Positions 54,211 through 64,000 of a DNA stretch of 64,000 bases are shown one piece after another. Origin of the DNA: Shewanella mangrovisoli (lineage in GTDB: Bacteria; Pseudomonadota; Gammaproteobacteria; Enterobacterales; Shewanellaceae); the NCBI RefSeq assembly GCF_019457635.1, contig NZ_CP080412.1:1612001-1676000 (forward strand). Direction: 5' to 3'. Numbering within the stretch: position 1 is the first letter of the stretch; every line of letters begins with the position of its first letter. Made by a program: the position numbers and the translations under genes. Below the pieces are notes generated by a model. It made no database searches. It was not told the origin of the DNA and saw only the letters and a list, made by a program, of their open reading frames with translations.

Positions 54211-55248
54211 ATGCGCGTAACAGACTTTTCCTTCGATCTTCCCGACGAACTTATCGCTCGTTATCCCATGGCGCAACGCAATGCGTCACGTCTGTTAACC
54301 CTAGATGGCAATACTGGCACGCTCGCTGATAAACAGTTTACCGATCTGCTGGGGATGATTAATCCTGGCGATTTAATGGTATTCAACAATACCCGGGTGA
54401 TCCCTGCGCGTCTATTTGGCCAAAAGGCCAGTGGTGGCAAACTCGAGATTTTAGTTGAGCGTATGCTCGACGATAAGCGCATCCTCGCCCATGTACGTAG
54501 CTCTAAATCCCCGAAGGTGGACAGCATTATCCACCTCGACGGCGGTTATGAGATGAAAATGGCTGCGCGCCATGACGCCTTATTTGAACTCGAACTCTTA
54601 TCCGACCTGACGATTTTAGAAGTGCTCGAAGCGGTAGGGCATATGCCACTGCCCCCTTATATCGACCGTCCCGATGAGGATGCCGACAAAGAGCGTTATC
54701 AAACCGTGTATAACCAAAACCCAGGTGCGGTTGCCGCGCCAACGGCGGGATTGCACTTTGACGATGCTATGCTCGATGCCTTAAAAGCCAAGGGCGTGAA
54801 TATCGCGTTTGTGACTTTGCATGTGGGCGCTGGCACCTTCCAGCCAGTGCGCGTCGATAACGTGCTCGAGCATAAAATGCATTCCGAGTGGGCTAGTGTG
54901 CCGCAGGATGTGGTGGATTTAATTGCCCAAACTAAAGCGGCGGGCAAGCGTGTGGTTGCAGTGGGGACGACGTCCGTGCGTTCACTGGAGAGTGCGGCCC
55001 GTGCAAGTGAAGGTGAACTTAAAGCCTTTAGCGGCGATACCGATATCTTTATCTACCCTGGGTATCAATTCCAAATCGTCGATGCCATGATCACCAACTT
55101 CCACCTGCCGGAGTCGACCCTCATTATGTTGGTCAGTGCCTTTGCTGGTTTTGACCATGTTATGGCGGCGTATCAACACGCAATCACGCAAAAATATCGC
55201 TTCTTTAGCTATGGCGATGCCATGTTTGTGACGAAAAAAGCTCACTAG
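54211..55248 (+). CDS. queA: S-adenosylmethionine:tRNA ribosyltransferase-isomerase
   Basis: A 345-residue QueA that transfers the ribosyl part of SAM to 7-aminomethyl-7-deazaguanine in tRNA, forming epoxyqueuosine. It starts '[23 protein letters not shown]' and contains '[14 protein letters not shown]', '[17 protein letters not shown]', '[14 protein letters not shown]' and '[13 protein letters not shown]', all conserved. It is the step after Tgt, which follows. A hairpin terminator separates it from tgt. Confidence 0.97.
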   Translation: MRVTDFSFDLPDELIARYPMAQRNASRLLTLDGNTGTLADKQFTDLLGMINPGDLMVFNNTRVIPARLFGQKASGGKLEILVERMLDDKRILAHVRSSKSPKVDSIIHLDGGYEMKMAARHDALFELELLSDLTILEVLEAVGHMPLPPYIDRPDEDADKERYQTVYNQNPGAVAAPTAGLHFDDAMLDALKAKGVNIAFVTLHVGAGTFQPVRVDNVLEHKMHSEWASVPQDVVDLIAQTKAAGKRVVAVGTTSVRSLESAARASEGELKAFSGDTDIFIYPGYQFQIVDAMITNFHLPESTLIMLVSAFAGFDHVMAAYQHAITQKYRFFSYGDAMFVTKKAH

Positions 55249-55270
55249 ACCAAGATTTTGTTTTAAAATA

Positions 55271-55304
55271 GCCGCCCACATTGAGTTTGGGCGGTAATTT
55301 TTTT
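55271..55304 (+). terminator. Intrinsic terminator of queA
   Basis: Stem CCGCCCA/TGGGCGG with an ~9-base loop, then TAATTTTTTT. It implies that tgt has its own promoter in 55305-55395. Confidence 0.85.
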
Positions 55305-55406
55305 CAGCCAAAGGTTGAACCTTTTGGATCTGCCCCTATCTCTATTGTTAATCAAAATGGCGCGTGCCATTACAAATGTAGTCAGACTGTTTATCTGGCG
55401 AGGTGA

Positions 55407-56534
<1,128 letters not shown>

Positions 56535-56560
56535 TTTTTTGCTAATAAGAAGAGAAAACT

Positions 56561-56893
56561 ATGTTCATTTCAAATGCATATGCAAATGCTGCAGGCGCTC
56601 CACAGGGTGGCGGCACCATGGAATTGATTTTCATGCTGGTGATTTTCGGTCTGATTTTCTATTTCATGATTTTCCGTCCGCAATCTAAGCGTGTTAAAGA
56701 GCACAAGAACCTGATGTCATCTTTAAGCAAGGGCGACGAAGTCCTGACCAGCGGCGGTATCTTAGGCAAGATTGCAAAGATCAGCGATGAAAATGACTAC
56801 GTGTTACTGAGCTTGAACGACACAACTCAAATTACAATTAAAAAAGATTACATTGCAGCTGTATTGCCTAAGGGCTCTATCCAGTCGTTGTAA
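56561..56893 (+). CDS. yajC: Preprotein translocase subunit YajC
   Basis: A 110-residue membrane protein with one transmembrane segment (~22-43, '[21 protein letters not shown]') and a cytoplasmic domain with '[26 protein letters not shown]', the family signature. It associates with SecDF. First of the yajC-secD-secF series; secD starts 17 bases later. Confidence 0.97.
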   Translation: MFISNAYANAAGAPQGGGTMELIFMLVIFGLIFYFMIFRPQSKRVKEHKNLMSSLSKGDEVLTSGGILGKIAKISDENDYVLLSLNDTTQITIKKDYIAAVLPKGSIQSL

Positions 56894-56910
56894 GCCAAGA
56901 GGGCTCAGGC

Positions 56911-58761
56911 GTGTTAAATAAATACCCAATGTGGAAAAACATTATGGTGGTGCTCGTCATCGCCATAGGTTGTTTCTATGCCGTACCTAACCTGTTCGGT
57001 GAAGATCATGCGGTGCAAGTAGTGGCGACTCGAGGTGCTGAAGTCACGGCATCTACCCAAGCCAGAGTGAACGAGCTGTTAGCCAGTAAGGGCATTGCGG
57101 TAAAACGTTCTGAGCTTGAAAAAGGCCAATTGTTGGTTCGCGTGCAAAACGCGGATCAACAGTTGCTGGCCAAGGAAACCATCGCCGAAGACTTAGGCGA
57201 TAAGTTTACCGTGGCACTTAACCTTGCCCCTGCGACGCCGCAGTGGCTCGAGTCCATGGGCGGTAGCCCAATGAAACTCGGTCTGGACCTTCGTGGTGGT
57301 GTGCACTTCTTAATGGAAGTGGACATGGGCGAAGCCATCCGTAAGATGGAAGAGGCCAAAGTGGCCGATTTCCGTTCACAATTACGTGAAGAAAAAATCC
57401 GTTACGCGGGCATTCGCAACAATGCACAAGGTATCGAGATTAAATTCCGTGACAAAGAAAGTTTAGCCAGTGCAGAACGTTTCTTAAAATCGCGCAGCAA
57501 TGACATGGTGTTCACCGACGTGACCAAGGGTGAAGACTTTGCCCTGCAAGCCGTGATGAGCGAAACCTATCTCAAGCAGATTAAAGAAGAAGCGCTGCAG
57601 CAAAACATTACCACTATCCGTAACCGTGTGAACGAGTTAGGGGTAGCTGAGCCTGTGGTTCAACGCCAAGGTGCTGAGCGTATTATCGTTGAGCTGCCAG
57701 GTGTACAAGACACTGCCCGTGCCAAGGAAATCTTAGGTGCTACTGCATCGATTGAATTCCACATGGTAGACGATAAGGCCGACCCGAATGCGGCGCAATC
57801 TGGCCGTGTTCCAGCGGGTTCTGAGGTGTATCAACGCCGTGAAGGCGGTCAAGTGGTACTGAAGAAGGAAGTGATGCTAACGGGTGATCATATCACTGGC
57901 GCACAACCAAGTTTTGACCAATACAGCCGTCCACAGGTGAGCATCAACCTCGATGCTAAAGGCGGTACCATTTTCTCTAACGTGACTAAGGACAATATCG
58001 GTAAACCGATGGCGACCTTGTTCATCGAATATAAAGACAGCGGTGAGCGTAACGCCGATGGCAGCGTCAAGATGCAGAAAATCCAAGAAGTGATTTCTGT
58101 GGCGACCATCCAAGCGCGTTTAGGCCGTAACTTTGTGATCACCGGCTTAAGCCACGGTGAAGCACAAAACCTCGCACTGTTGCTGCGTGCCGGTGCCCTG
58201 ATTGCACCAGTATCGATTGTGGAAGAACGTACAATCGGTCCAAGCCTAGGTGCGGAAAACATCGAAAGCGGTGTGCAAGCTATGATTTGGGGTATGGCAG
58301 TCGTACTTATCTTCATGTTGGTTTACTACCGTAGTTTTGGTTTGATCGCTAACTTAGCCTTAACAGCCAACTTAGTGATGGTGGTTGGGGTGATGTCTAT
58401 GATCCCTGGCGCCGTATTAACCCTGCCTGGTATTGCGGGTATGGTGTTAACAGTGGGTATGGCGGTTGACGGTAACGTACTGATTTACGAGCGTATCCGT
58501 GAAGAGTTACGTGCAGGTCGCAGCGTACAGCAAGCCATTCACGAAGGTTACGGTAACGCATTCTCGACCATCGCCGACGCTAACATCACCACCTTCTTGA
58601 CAGCGCTGATCCTGTTCGCCGTCGGTACGGGCGCGATCAAAGGCTTCGCGGTAACCCTGATGATCGGTATTGCGACATCGATGTTTACCGCTATCGTGGG
58701 GACTCGCTCAATCGTGAACGCGATTTGGGGCGGTAAGCGCGTGAAGACGCTGTCTATCTAA
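56911..58761 (+). CDS. secD: Protein translocase subunit SecD
   Basis: A 616-residue membrane protein, equal to E. coli SecD in size. One N-terminal transmembrane segment (~7-25) precedes the large periplasmic P1 domain. Five more segments occupy ~450-610. Conserved regions are '[15 protein letters not shown]' near residue 130, '[23 protein letters not shown]' and '[18 protein letters not shown]', which carries the Asp of proton coupling. It pulls translocating proteins into the periplasm using the proton gradient. The start is GTG. Confidence 0.98.
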   Translation: MLNKYPMWKNIMVVLVIAIGCFYAVPNLFGEDHAVQVVATRGAEVTASTQARVNELLASKGIAVKRSELEKGQLLVRVQNADQQLLAKETIAEDLGDKFTVALNLAPATPQWLESMGGSPMKLGLDLRGGVHFLMEVDMGEAIRKMEEAKVADFRSQLREEKIRYAGIRNNAQGIEIKFRDKESLASAERFLKSRSNDMVFTDVTKGEDFALQAVMSETYLKQIKEEALQQNITTIRNRVNELGVAEPVVQRQGAERIIVELPGVQDTARAKEILGATASIEFHMVDDKADPNAAQSGRVPAGSEVYQRREGGQVVLKKEVMLTGDHITGAQPSFDQYSRPQVSINLDAKGGTIFSNVTKDNIGKPMATLFIEYKDSGERNADGSVKMQKIQEVISVATIQARLGRNFVITGLSHGEAQNLALLLRAGALIAPVSIVEERTIGPSLGAENIESGVQAMIWGMAVVLIFMLVYYRSFGLIANLALTANLVMVVGVMSMIPGAVLTLPGIAGMVLTVGMAVDGNVLIYERIREELRAGRSVQQAIHEGYGNAFSTIADANITTFLTALILFAVGTGAIKGFAVTLMIGIATSMFTAIVGTRSIVNAIWGGKRVKTLSI

Positions 58762-58773
58762 GGGGAAGCGATA

Positions 58774-59721
58774 ATGTTAGAAATTTTATCTTTAAAACGT
58801 ACGGTTAACTTCCTCCGTCATGCGCTGCCTATCAGTATTATGTCTGCCATTTTGGTCTTTGGCTCGCTGGTGTCCTTGGCGACCAAAGGCATCAACTGGG
58901 GCTTAGACTTTACCGGCGGTACTGTGGTTGAGATGGAGTTCACTCAACCCGTCGATTTGAACGTGCTGCGTTCGAAACTGTCTGCACCTGAGTTAGATGG
59001 TGCTGTGGTACAAAACTTCGGTTCTAGCCGTGACATTTTAGTGCGTCTGTCTGTTAAAGAAGGCGTGAGCAGCGACGTACAGGTGAAATCTGTGATGGCT
59101 GCTGCCCAACAAGTGGATGCGGGCGTTCAACAGAAACGTGTTGAATTCGTCGGTCCTCAAGTGGGTAAAGAACTGGCCGAGCAGGGCGGTTTAGCGGTAT
59201 TGGTCGCGCTTATCTGTATCATGATCTACGTGTCTTTCCGTTTCGAATGGCGTTTAGCCTTCGGTTCGGTGGCAGCACTTGCCCACGACGTGATTGTGAC
59301 CTTAGGGGTGTTCTCCTTATTCCAACTGGAATTCGACCTGACCGTATTGGCGGGGGTATTAACGGTTGTGGGTTACTCACTGAACGATACCATCGTTGTG
59401 TTTGACCGTATCCGTGAAAACTTCCTCAAGATGCGTAAGAGCGAGCCAGAAGAAGTGGTCAACGTCTCTATCACCCAAACCATGAGCCGTACCATTATTA
59501 CTACCGGTACGACGCTGGTGACCGTTGTGGCGCTGTTCCTGAAGGGCGGCACTATGATCCACGGTTTTGCGACAGCACTCTTATTGGGTATTTTCGTCGG
59601 TACTTATTCTTCTATCTACGTAGCAAGTTACCTTGCGATCAAACTGGGCATTTGCCGTGAGCATATGATGCCAGTTGAAGTCGAGAAAGAAGGCGCCGAT
59701 CAGCCTTCGATGATGCCTTAA
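58774..59721 (+). CDS. secF: Protein translocase subunit SecF
   Basis: A 315-residue partner of SecD with six transmembrane segments. It shows 'GINWGLDFTGGTVVEMEF' (D1 motif), 'VEFVGPQVGKELAEQG' and 'VVGYSLNDTIVVFDRIREN' with the conserved Asp and Arg. It starts 12 bases after secD, with AGGGGAAG as ribosome-binding site, and is followed by a strong terminator that ends the yajC-secDF unit. Confidence 0.98.
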   Translation: MLEILSLKRTVNFLRHALPISIMSAILVFGSLVSLATKGINWGLDFTGGTVVEMEFTQPVDLNVLRSKLSAPELDGAVVQNFGSSRDILVRLSVKEGVSSDVQVKSVMAAAQQVDAGVQQKRVEFVGPQVGKELAEQGGLAVLVALICIMIYVSFRFEWRLAFGSVAALAHDVIVTLGVFSLFQLEFDLTVLAGVLTVVGYSLNDTIVVFDRIRENFLKMRKSEPEEVVNVSITQTMSRTIITTGTTLVTVVALFLKGGTMIHGFATALLLGIFVGTYSSIYVASYLAIKLGICREHMMPVEVEKEGADQPSMMP

Positions 59722-59765
59722 TCGGGTATTGAGACTTGAGGTCGTGTATCACGACTGTTGAAAAA

Positions 59766-59794
59766 AGAGCCACCGCTGAGGTGGCTTTTTTTTA
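59766..59794 (+). terminator. Intrinsic terminator of the tgt/yajC-secDF unit
   Basis: Stem AGCCACC/GGTGGCT with loop GCTGA and a T8 run. Confidence 0.92.
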
Positions 59795-59869
59795 CTGAGA
59801 ATTTTGGCCTTTCCGATAATCTGCTAGCAAACTCACAACTTTATAGTGACTAATGCTGTAAAACCTAAA

Positions 59870-59904
59870 TGTTAATTTCATTAACAACTGCTGTAAAAAA
59901 CAGC
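59870..59904. promoter_or_regulatory. Two adjacent dyads upstream of the DUF2007-like gene
   Basis: TGTTAAT(TTC)ATTAACA at 59870-59886 and GCTG(TAAAAAA)CAGC at 59890-59904. They lie 75-110 bases before the next start codon, in operator position. No regulator can be named. Confidence 0.4.
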
Positions 59905-59978
59905 GCTCGACAGGCTCGGTTATTTCACAGTAGGATGTCGGCTGCCCATATCTAGAGAGTATTGTTGTAGGATGTCGC

Positions 59979-60296
59979 ATGGAAGAACGTAAGACGTTAG
60001 TCGCTGGTGGAAACTTATTGCAGGCCCATACATGGAAGGGGTTATTAGAAGCCTGTGGTATTCATGTGGAGTTGCGTGGCGAGGCCTTATTAGGCGGCGT
60101 GGGCGAATTGCCCGCCGGGCTACATAACGTTGAGCTTTGGGTACGTGAGTCGCAACTGGCGAAAGCACAGGCCCAGTTAAGTGGCTTGGATGTGATTAGT
60201 CCCCAGTGGCAATGCGTGCAATGCCATGAGATGAATGAGGGCAGTTTTGAATTATGCTGGCATTGCAGCGCCGAGCGCAGCGAAAGCCATAATTAA
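59979..60296 (+). CDS. DUF2007-like protein with a C-terminal zinc ribbon
   Basis: A 105-residue cytoplasmic protein. The N-terminal part ('AHTWKGLLEACGIHVELRGEALLGG', then 'LWVRESQLAKAQAQL') matches the small alpha/beta DUF2007 domain. The C-terminus is a short zinc finger, C-V-Q-C and C-W-H-C, 14 residues apart, with Trp before the first Cys. The role is unknown; DUF2007 proteins are thought to be ligand-binding or signalling. Good ribosome-binding site (TAGGATG). Confidence 0.8.
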   Translation: MEERKTLVAGGNLLQAHTWKGLLEACGIHVELRGEALLGGVGELPAGLHNVELWVRESQLAKAQAQLSGLDVISPQWQCVQCHEMNEGSFELCWHCSAERSESHN

Positions 60297-60573
60297 TCGT
60301 CATTCCATTCATCGTTTCTCAAACCGCTGACACTGCGATGCGTTGATGGCATGGGGCGAACAATGCCGCCTTGTTCTCAGCGCCAAGCGCCTATTCCAGG
60401 CTACCCGAGTAAGGCTAAGAGGCGGGAGTCATTTCACTCAACGAAAGCTTTGGCTTATAAAGCCCGCGATTGTCACACGCCGTTAACCGCAAGGATTGCG
60501 TCTCCCCGCGTAGCGAATTACACTTCAATAGATATTAGCTAAGTCATTCAATCCCTTATCTAAGGAGCATCTG

Positions 60574-60933
60574 ATGCATCCATCCAGTGCTTTTTCAGCC
60601 CTTGTCGAATCGATTCGTCCCCATGTTGTTGAAGTGAGTATTGAAGCCTATCAAGCCGATGACGCTTGGGTGTTGATAGATGTCCGTGAAGATAATGAAT
60701 GGCTACAGGATCACTTGCCGCAGGCGAAACACATGAGCCGCGGTATTATTGAGCGCGACATTGAACAGCGCTTTCCCGATAAACATACACCACTGTTGCT
60801 CTATTGCGCGGGTGGCGCTCGCTCAGTGCTGGCGGCCAGCAGTTTGCAGCTCATGGGCTACCAAAAGGTCGCCTCCTTGATTGGTGGTTACAAGGGCTGG
60901 ATCCAACGTCAACTGCCGGTGGTGCAAGAGTAA
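60574..60933 (+). CDS. Rhodanese-domain protein
   Basis: A 119-residue single rhodanese domain. The active-site loop is C78-A-G-G-A-R-S in 'LLLYCAGGARSVLAA', and the domain opens with 'DDAWVLIDVREDNEW'. It would carry a persulfide and transfer sulfur or reduce thiosulfate in the cytoplasm. It lies 34 bases upstream of the siroheme synthase gene, on the same strand, which suggests a role in sulfur or sulfite metabolism. AAGGAG precedes the ATG. Confidence 0.92.
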   Translation: MHPSSAFSALVESIRPHVVEVSIEAYQADDAWVLIDVREDNEWLQDHLPQAKHMSRGIIERDIEQRFPDKHTPLLLYCAGGARSVLAASSLQLMGYQKVASLIGGYKGWIQRQLPVVQE

Positions 60934-60967
60934 TTTAGGCTGGGTTTTCTTTTTATAGGCGAGTGGC

Positions 60968-61879
60968 ATGCAATATTTCCCGCTGTTTATTGATACTGTT
61001 AATTTAAATGTCCTGTTGGTGGGGGCAGGGGATGTCGCCAGTCGTAAGCTGGCCTTGCTGACGCGTACCGAAGCCAATATCCATGTGATTGCCCCCGAGG
61101 TGAATCCCGAGGTGAAGGCCTATGCCGATGCGGGCAGGATTTTATTGTCTGAGCGGCCCGTAGTGCAGGCCGATATTCAAAATTACGATCTCATCTATCT
61201 AGCGACCGCAAACGATAAGCTCAATGCTGAATTGGCCACCTTAGCTACCGAGCGGGGAATTTGGGTCAATGCCGTGGATAATCCCGCCTATTGCCGCTTT
61301 ATTACCCCATCGATTGTCGATAGGGGCCGTCTTGTGGTGGCGATAAGCACTGCGGGCGCCGCGCCCGTGTTTGCGCGCACCATTCGCGCCCGCTTAGAGA
61401 CCAGCCTGCCGCAATCCCTTAAACCCTTGTTCGACTTTGTGGCTGACAAGCGTCTCGAAGTGCAGCAAAGACTCACCAAAACTGCGACGCGCCGATTATT
61501 CTGGGAGCGCTTTTTCGACACCAATGGCGATAGATTTGATGCGCGCACCCCAGAGCATTATCAAAATGCTTTTAATAATATCGTCAGCCGCGGGGAAATC
61601 CTGTTATTGGACGAGGCCACGCCCGTCGAGTTATTGCCGCTGGCGGCCATGCCGTTATTACAGCGCCTCGACTGGATTTACAGCGAGGTAGGTTTAGCCG
61701 AGGACTTGGCTGAGCTGGTGCGCCGCGATGCTAATCGCGCAGCGCTCCCTGCGCTGAGTGATATCAGCCGTGAATATGAGCAAGGCTCGCGCATGTTGTT
61801 GGTCGCCGATACCCAGAAAATTGAGCAACTTAAGGCGCATTTTCCGGTGGCGAAGCATTTACGCCCAGGCGCGATTTAG
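60968..61879 (+). CDS. Precorrin-2 dehydrogenase/sirohydrochlorin ferrochelatase (CysG N-terminal type)
   Basis: A 303-residue protein. The N-terminal Rossmann domain ('NVLLVGAGDVASRKLALLTRTEANIHVIAPEV') binds NAD, and 'AVDNPAYCRFITPSIVDRGRLVVAISTAGAAPVFARTIRARLE' is the CysG/Met8 signature with the catalytic Asp in 'AVDNP'. It converts precorrin-2 to sirohydrochlorin and inserts iron to give siroheme for sulfite and nitrite reductases. The uroporphyrinogen methyltransferase half of CysG is absent; instead ~100 C-terminal residues are not recognised. Next to a rhodanese gene. Confidence 0.9.
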   Translation: MQYFPLFIDTVNLNVLLVGAGDVASRKLALLTRTEANIHVIAPEVNPEVKAYADAGRILLSERPVVQADIQNYDLIYLATANDKLNAELATLATERGIWVNAVDNPAYCRFITPSIVDRGRLVVAISTAGAAPVFARTIRARLETSLPQSLKPLFDFVADKRLEVQQRLTKTATRRLFWERFFDTNGDRFDARTPEHYQNAFNNIVSRGEILLLDEATPVELLPLAAMPLLQRLDWIYSEVGLAEDLAELVRRDANRAALPALSDISREYEQGSRMLLVADTQKIEQLKAHFPVAKHLRPGAI

Positions 61880-61966
61880 TCTTCTTTATCTCGCAGTTTG
61901 TTTGAGCTGACGGCGAGTCTTAGGTAGACTCGCCGTTATTTTTTATCGTTAAGTTTAGGATGTACT

Positions 61967-62512
61967 ATGGCTCTCAAAGCGACCGTGTTTAAGGTCAATC
62001 TTCAGATCGCCGATATGGACCGAGGTTATTATCAAGATCATCAGCTGACGTTAGCGCAGCATCCCTCCGAGACCGATGGCCGCATGATGGTGCGTCTGCT
62101 GGCCTTTATCCTGAACGCTTCCGAGACCTTAAGCTTTACTAAGGGATTGTGCGTCGATGATGAGCCTGAGCTGTGGGACAGGAGTCTCTCCGGTGAAGTG
62201 GACCTGTGGATAGAGTTTGGCCAAGCCGATGAGAAATGGCTGCGTAAGGCGAGTGGCCGCGCGAAAGCGGTGCAGCTGTTTACCTACGGTGGTCGTAGTG
62301 TTCCTATTTGGTGGAAACAGAATCAAGCGGCCCTAGAGCGTTATAAAAACCTTAAGGTGTGGAATATTGCCGAAGAGTCAGTGACGGCGATGGAGGCGTT
62401 AGTGAGCCGCACTATGTCGCTGCAAGTGTCCATCAGTGAAGGGCAAGTCTGGTTATCGGATAATGAGCACAGCGTGCTTATCGAGCCCGAAATGCTTAAA
62501 GATGACCAATAA
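61967..62512 (+). CDS. YaeQ family protein
   Basis: A 181-residue cytoplasmic protein of the YaeQ family: 'MALKATVFKVNLQIADMDRGYY', 'HPSETDGRMMVRLLAFILNA', 'DLWIEFGQADEKWLRKASGRAKAVQLFTYGG' and 'VWNI'. The fold is related to PD-(D/E)XK nucleases and the conserved Asp, Glu and Lys of that pattern (E-x-D-L-W-I-E-F-G and 'ASGRAK') are present. Biochemical function is unknown. It ends at a bidirectional terminator. Confidence 0.92.
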   Translation: MALKATVFKVNLQIADMDRGYYQDHQLTLAQHPSETDGRMMVRLLAFILNASETLSFTKGLCVDDEPELWDRSLSGEVDLWIEFGQADEKWLRKASGRAKAVQLFTYGGRSVPIWWKQNQAALERYKNLKVWNIAEESVTAMEALVSRTMSLQVSISEGQVWLSDNEHSVLIEPEMLKDDQ

Positions 62513-62543
62513 AAAAGAGCCTGCAATTGCAGGCTCTTTTTTT
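62511..62543. terminator. Bidirectional terminator between yaeQ and the S8 protease gene
   Basis: AAAAAAGAGCCTGCA and TGCAGGCTCTTTTTTT form a perfect hairpin with T-runs on both strands, between convergent genes. Confidence 0.95.
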
Positions 62544-62552
62544 AGACGAACA

Positions 62553-64000
62553 TTATTGGAATTTCAGTTCCCAGCTATCGATATAGCCTACGTCGCCACG
62601 GCCGCTATCAACCGCTTTGAGTTTCCACACACCGCTTGACTCAACGCCAGTCATATCAACGGTGTAGCTCTTGTTGATGTTGTCTGCGCCTGCGCCAGTG
62701 TTGTTATGCAGTGTTGCCGTTTGGCCTGTTGGGCTGATGAGCTGCACTTTTAAGTCACCAATGTAAGGGTGAACAATATTCACCACGGCAGTCACAGTGC
62801 CTGAGTTACCCGTGCGAGTGACTGTGATTGGGCTAGTGATACCTGTAGTTTTGTTATCAGGAATATTGTAGTTATCAGTGTTGGTGTAGCTTGCTGGCGT
62901 GGTAGGAGTACCACCACCGCTTTGGGCTGTGTAGCTTGCGGTTAACGATACACCGCTAAAGGCTGAATAGCCTTTCACCATCGCGTAGTAAGTACCAGAT
63001 TGAACGTTGCTGATTGGGCAAGATTCACTGTTACCACCTTTATATGGACGGCAATCGTAGTTTGAGGTCGTTGGCGCTGCGCCGTACTGTACGTACAGAT
63101 CTGCATCACCCGTGCCACCGTTCATCACAAAACCTAAGTTAGTTGCACCCTGTGGCACTTCAAAAGAGAAATGCAGTTCTTCACTGGCGGCGCCGCTTAG
63201 ACCGGTTTTAGGCACACCGTTCACTAACACGCTGTCATTTGGTGTTGGGTCAACCGGATCCGTAGGACCATTACAGGAAGCATCTAAGAAGGTTTTCGCT
63301 GCAACGGCATTGACTAGACCATAGCCATAGTAGTCATCACGGCCAGCTGTGCCTAAGTCTTCAGCGGTTTGTTTGAGCGCGTTACGTACCTGAGCGGCGC
63401 TACATTCTGGGTGGTAGCTCCACACTAAGGTCGCCACACCAGAAACGTGTGGGGTCGCCATCGACGTACCGTTGTAGTACTCGTAGTCTTTATTGCCTTG
63501 GTTGCTCACGGTAACCGTTGCGCCTAATTGGTTACGCAGAGCTAAACCAGTTGCACGGTCAACAGACACTGACACCATATTGATTTCGCTGTTAGCATCG
63601 ACCAAGAAGGGGTTTTGTAGCCCTGGTAAGGCGCTGTTACTGTACACGATAACGGCGCTGGCGCCCGCATTCTTACAGGCTTTTACCGCGTTGATTTCTG
63701 GGTACGAAGTACCTTGGTTACCCACACGCTCAACTAAACACACCTTGTTGGTCATGTTGCCGCAGTTGAAGGTTGAGCCGCTAACCGTACATTCGGCTAA
63801 GGTTGCGGTTGCCGTGCCATTGTATGGATTGGGCGCGTAGTTGGTGCCCGATGGCGTAAAGCGATTGTGCGGCACAACGCCTGAGTTGAAGTAAGACTGA
63901 CCACCGATAGTAATATCGGCTAAGCGACCTTCACCGCGAGTCACGGTCGAGAGAATGGCTTCACCAGGACCTGAGATCTCGACTTGGTTGGTGTACTGAG
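62553..64000 (-). CDS. Subtilisin-like S8 protease, secreted (5' end outside window)
   Basis: The frame is open to the right edge, so the N-terminus (signal, propeptide, catalytic Asp and His) is missing; 482 residues are visible. They hold a PA (protease-associated) insertion ('VCLVERVGNQGTSYPEINAVKACKNAGASAVIVYSNS') and the catalytic Ser in 'NGTSMATPHVSGVATLVWSYHP'. A pre-peptidase C-terminal domain follows ('LHFSFEVPQGATNLGFVMNGGTGDADLYVQYG', 'SGTYYAMVKGYSAFSG'), then a P/Homo B domain at the end ('VNIVHPYIGDLKVQLISPTGQTATLHN'). It is an extracellular degradative protease; C-terminal domains may aid secretion or substrate binding. Confidence 0.92.
   Translation of the reverse strand, partial: QYTNQVEISGPGEAILSTVTRGEGRLADITIGGQSYFNSGVVPHNRFTPSGTNYAPNPYNGTATATLAECTVSGSTFNCGNMTNKVCLVERVGNQGTSYPEINAVKACKNAGASAVIVYSNSALPGLQNPFLVDANSEINMVSVSVDRATGLALRNQLGATVTVSNQGNKDYEYYNGTSMATPHVSGVATLVWSYHPECSAAQVRNALKQTAEDLGTAGRDDYYGYGLVNAVAAKTFLDASCNGPTDPVDPTPNDSVLVNGVPKTGLSGAASEELHFSFEVPQGATNLGFVMNGGTGDADLYVQYGAAPTTSNYDCRPYKGGNSESCPISNVQSGTYYAMVKGYSAFSGVSLTASYTAQSGGGTPTTPASYTNTDNYNIPDNKTTGITSPITVTRTGNSGTVTAVVNIVHPYIGDLKVQLISPTGQTATLHNNTGAGADNINKSYTVDMTGVESSGVWKLKAVDSGRGDVGYIDSWELKFQ

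Noticed and set aside
60351..60542. 63-residue frame between the DUF2007-like and rhodanese genes
   Set aside because: No ribosome-binding site before the ATG and an unstructured, basic composition. I regard the region as non-coding, with low certainty.

Overview
The window reads as chromosomal DNA of a Shewanella species (Gammaproteobacteria). The evidence is a multiheme c-type cytochrome of the OmcA/MtrC type, a lysine riboswitch in front of an NhaC-family transporter, a DctBD/TRAP dicarboxylate system, the gltX-tRNA locus and an acpH-queA-tgt-yajC-secDF block, all with gammaproteobacterial protein signatures. The genus is inferred from recognition, not from a search. It is mostly core genome. 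I see no insertion sequence, prophage, CRISPR array or integron. Both ends cut a gene: yjbH at the left, a subtilisin-like protease at the right.

Layout. 1-3224 (minus): a yjbEFGH/gfc-type exopolysaccharide operon with an internal terminator after the small first gene. 3496-8605 (minus): patatin-like lipase, proS, a hexapeptide acetyltransferase next to trmO, and an RcsF-like lipoprotein. 8683-13043 (minus): two amidohydrolase genes carrying three domains, of which only one keeps the HxH metal motif. 13243-17562: H-NS, divergent from etfBA, then a lysine riboswitch and an NhaC-family transporter. 17678-22089 (minus): Dcp-type lipoprotein peptidase and a nine-heme outer-membrane cytochrome. 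22630-26568 (plus): tdk and a very large class A PBP-like protein. 26693-33231 (minus): dctD-dctB and dctPQM, with a sigma-54 promoter and two upstream dyads in front of dctP.

33875-38065 is the translation locus. Six tRNA-Val(UAC) genes lie on the minus strand, gltX on the plus strand, then Ala-Glu-Ala-Glu-Glu-Glu-Glu-Glu-Glu tRNA genes on the plus strand. Both tRNA arrays have near-consensus sigma-70 promoters, and a nine-copy 7-bp repeat follows the plus-strand array.

38491-53760 holds an ABC exporter, an alkylation-repair pair (Ada/AlkA fusion and ogt), a DEAD-box helicase, a dual-specificity phosphatase, a phospholipase D-like lipoprotein, cheV, sstT, a CIA30 protein, a Tat-exported GH109 enzyme, rluA, a thioredoxin-fold protein and acpH. 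53943-59721 (plus) is the queuosine and Sec block (queA, tgt, yajC, secD, secF). 59979-62512 (plus) contains a DUF2007/zinc-ribbon protein, a rhodanese, a siroheme synthase N-terminal protein and YaeQ, facing the truncated S8 protease.

The strongest regulatory signals are the lysine riboswitch, the sigma-54/DctD control region, the 12-bp palindrome in the etfBA promoter, the attenuator-like hairpins after yjbE and dctP, and the structured spacers of the tRNA-Glu array. I found no wholly new multi-gene system. The least explained items are the amidohydrolase trio, the nine-heme cytochrome without mtrAB partners, the large PBP-like protein and the tRNA-Glu spacers.
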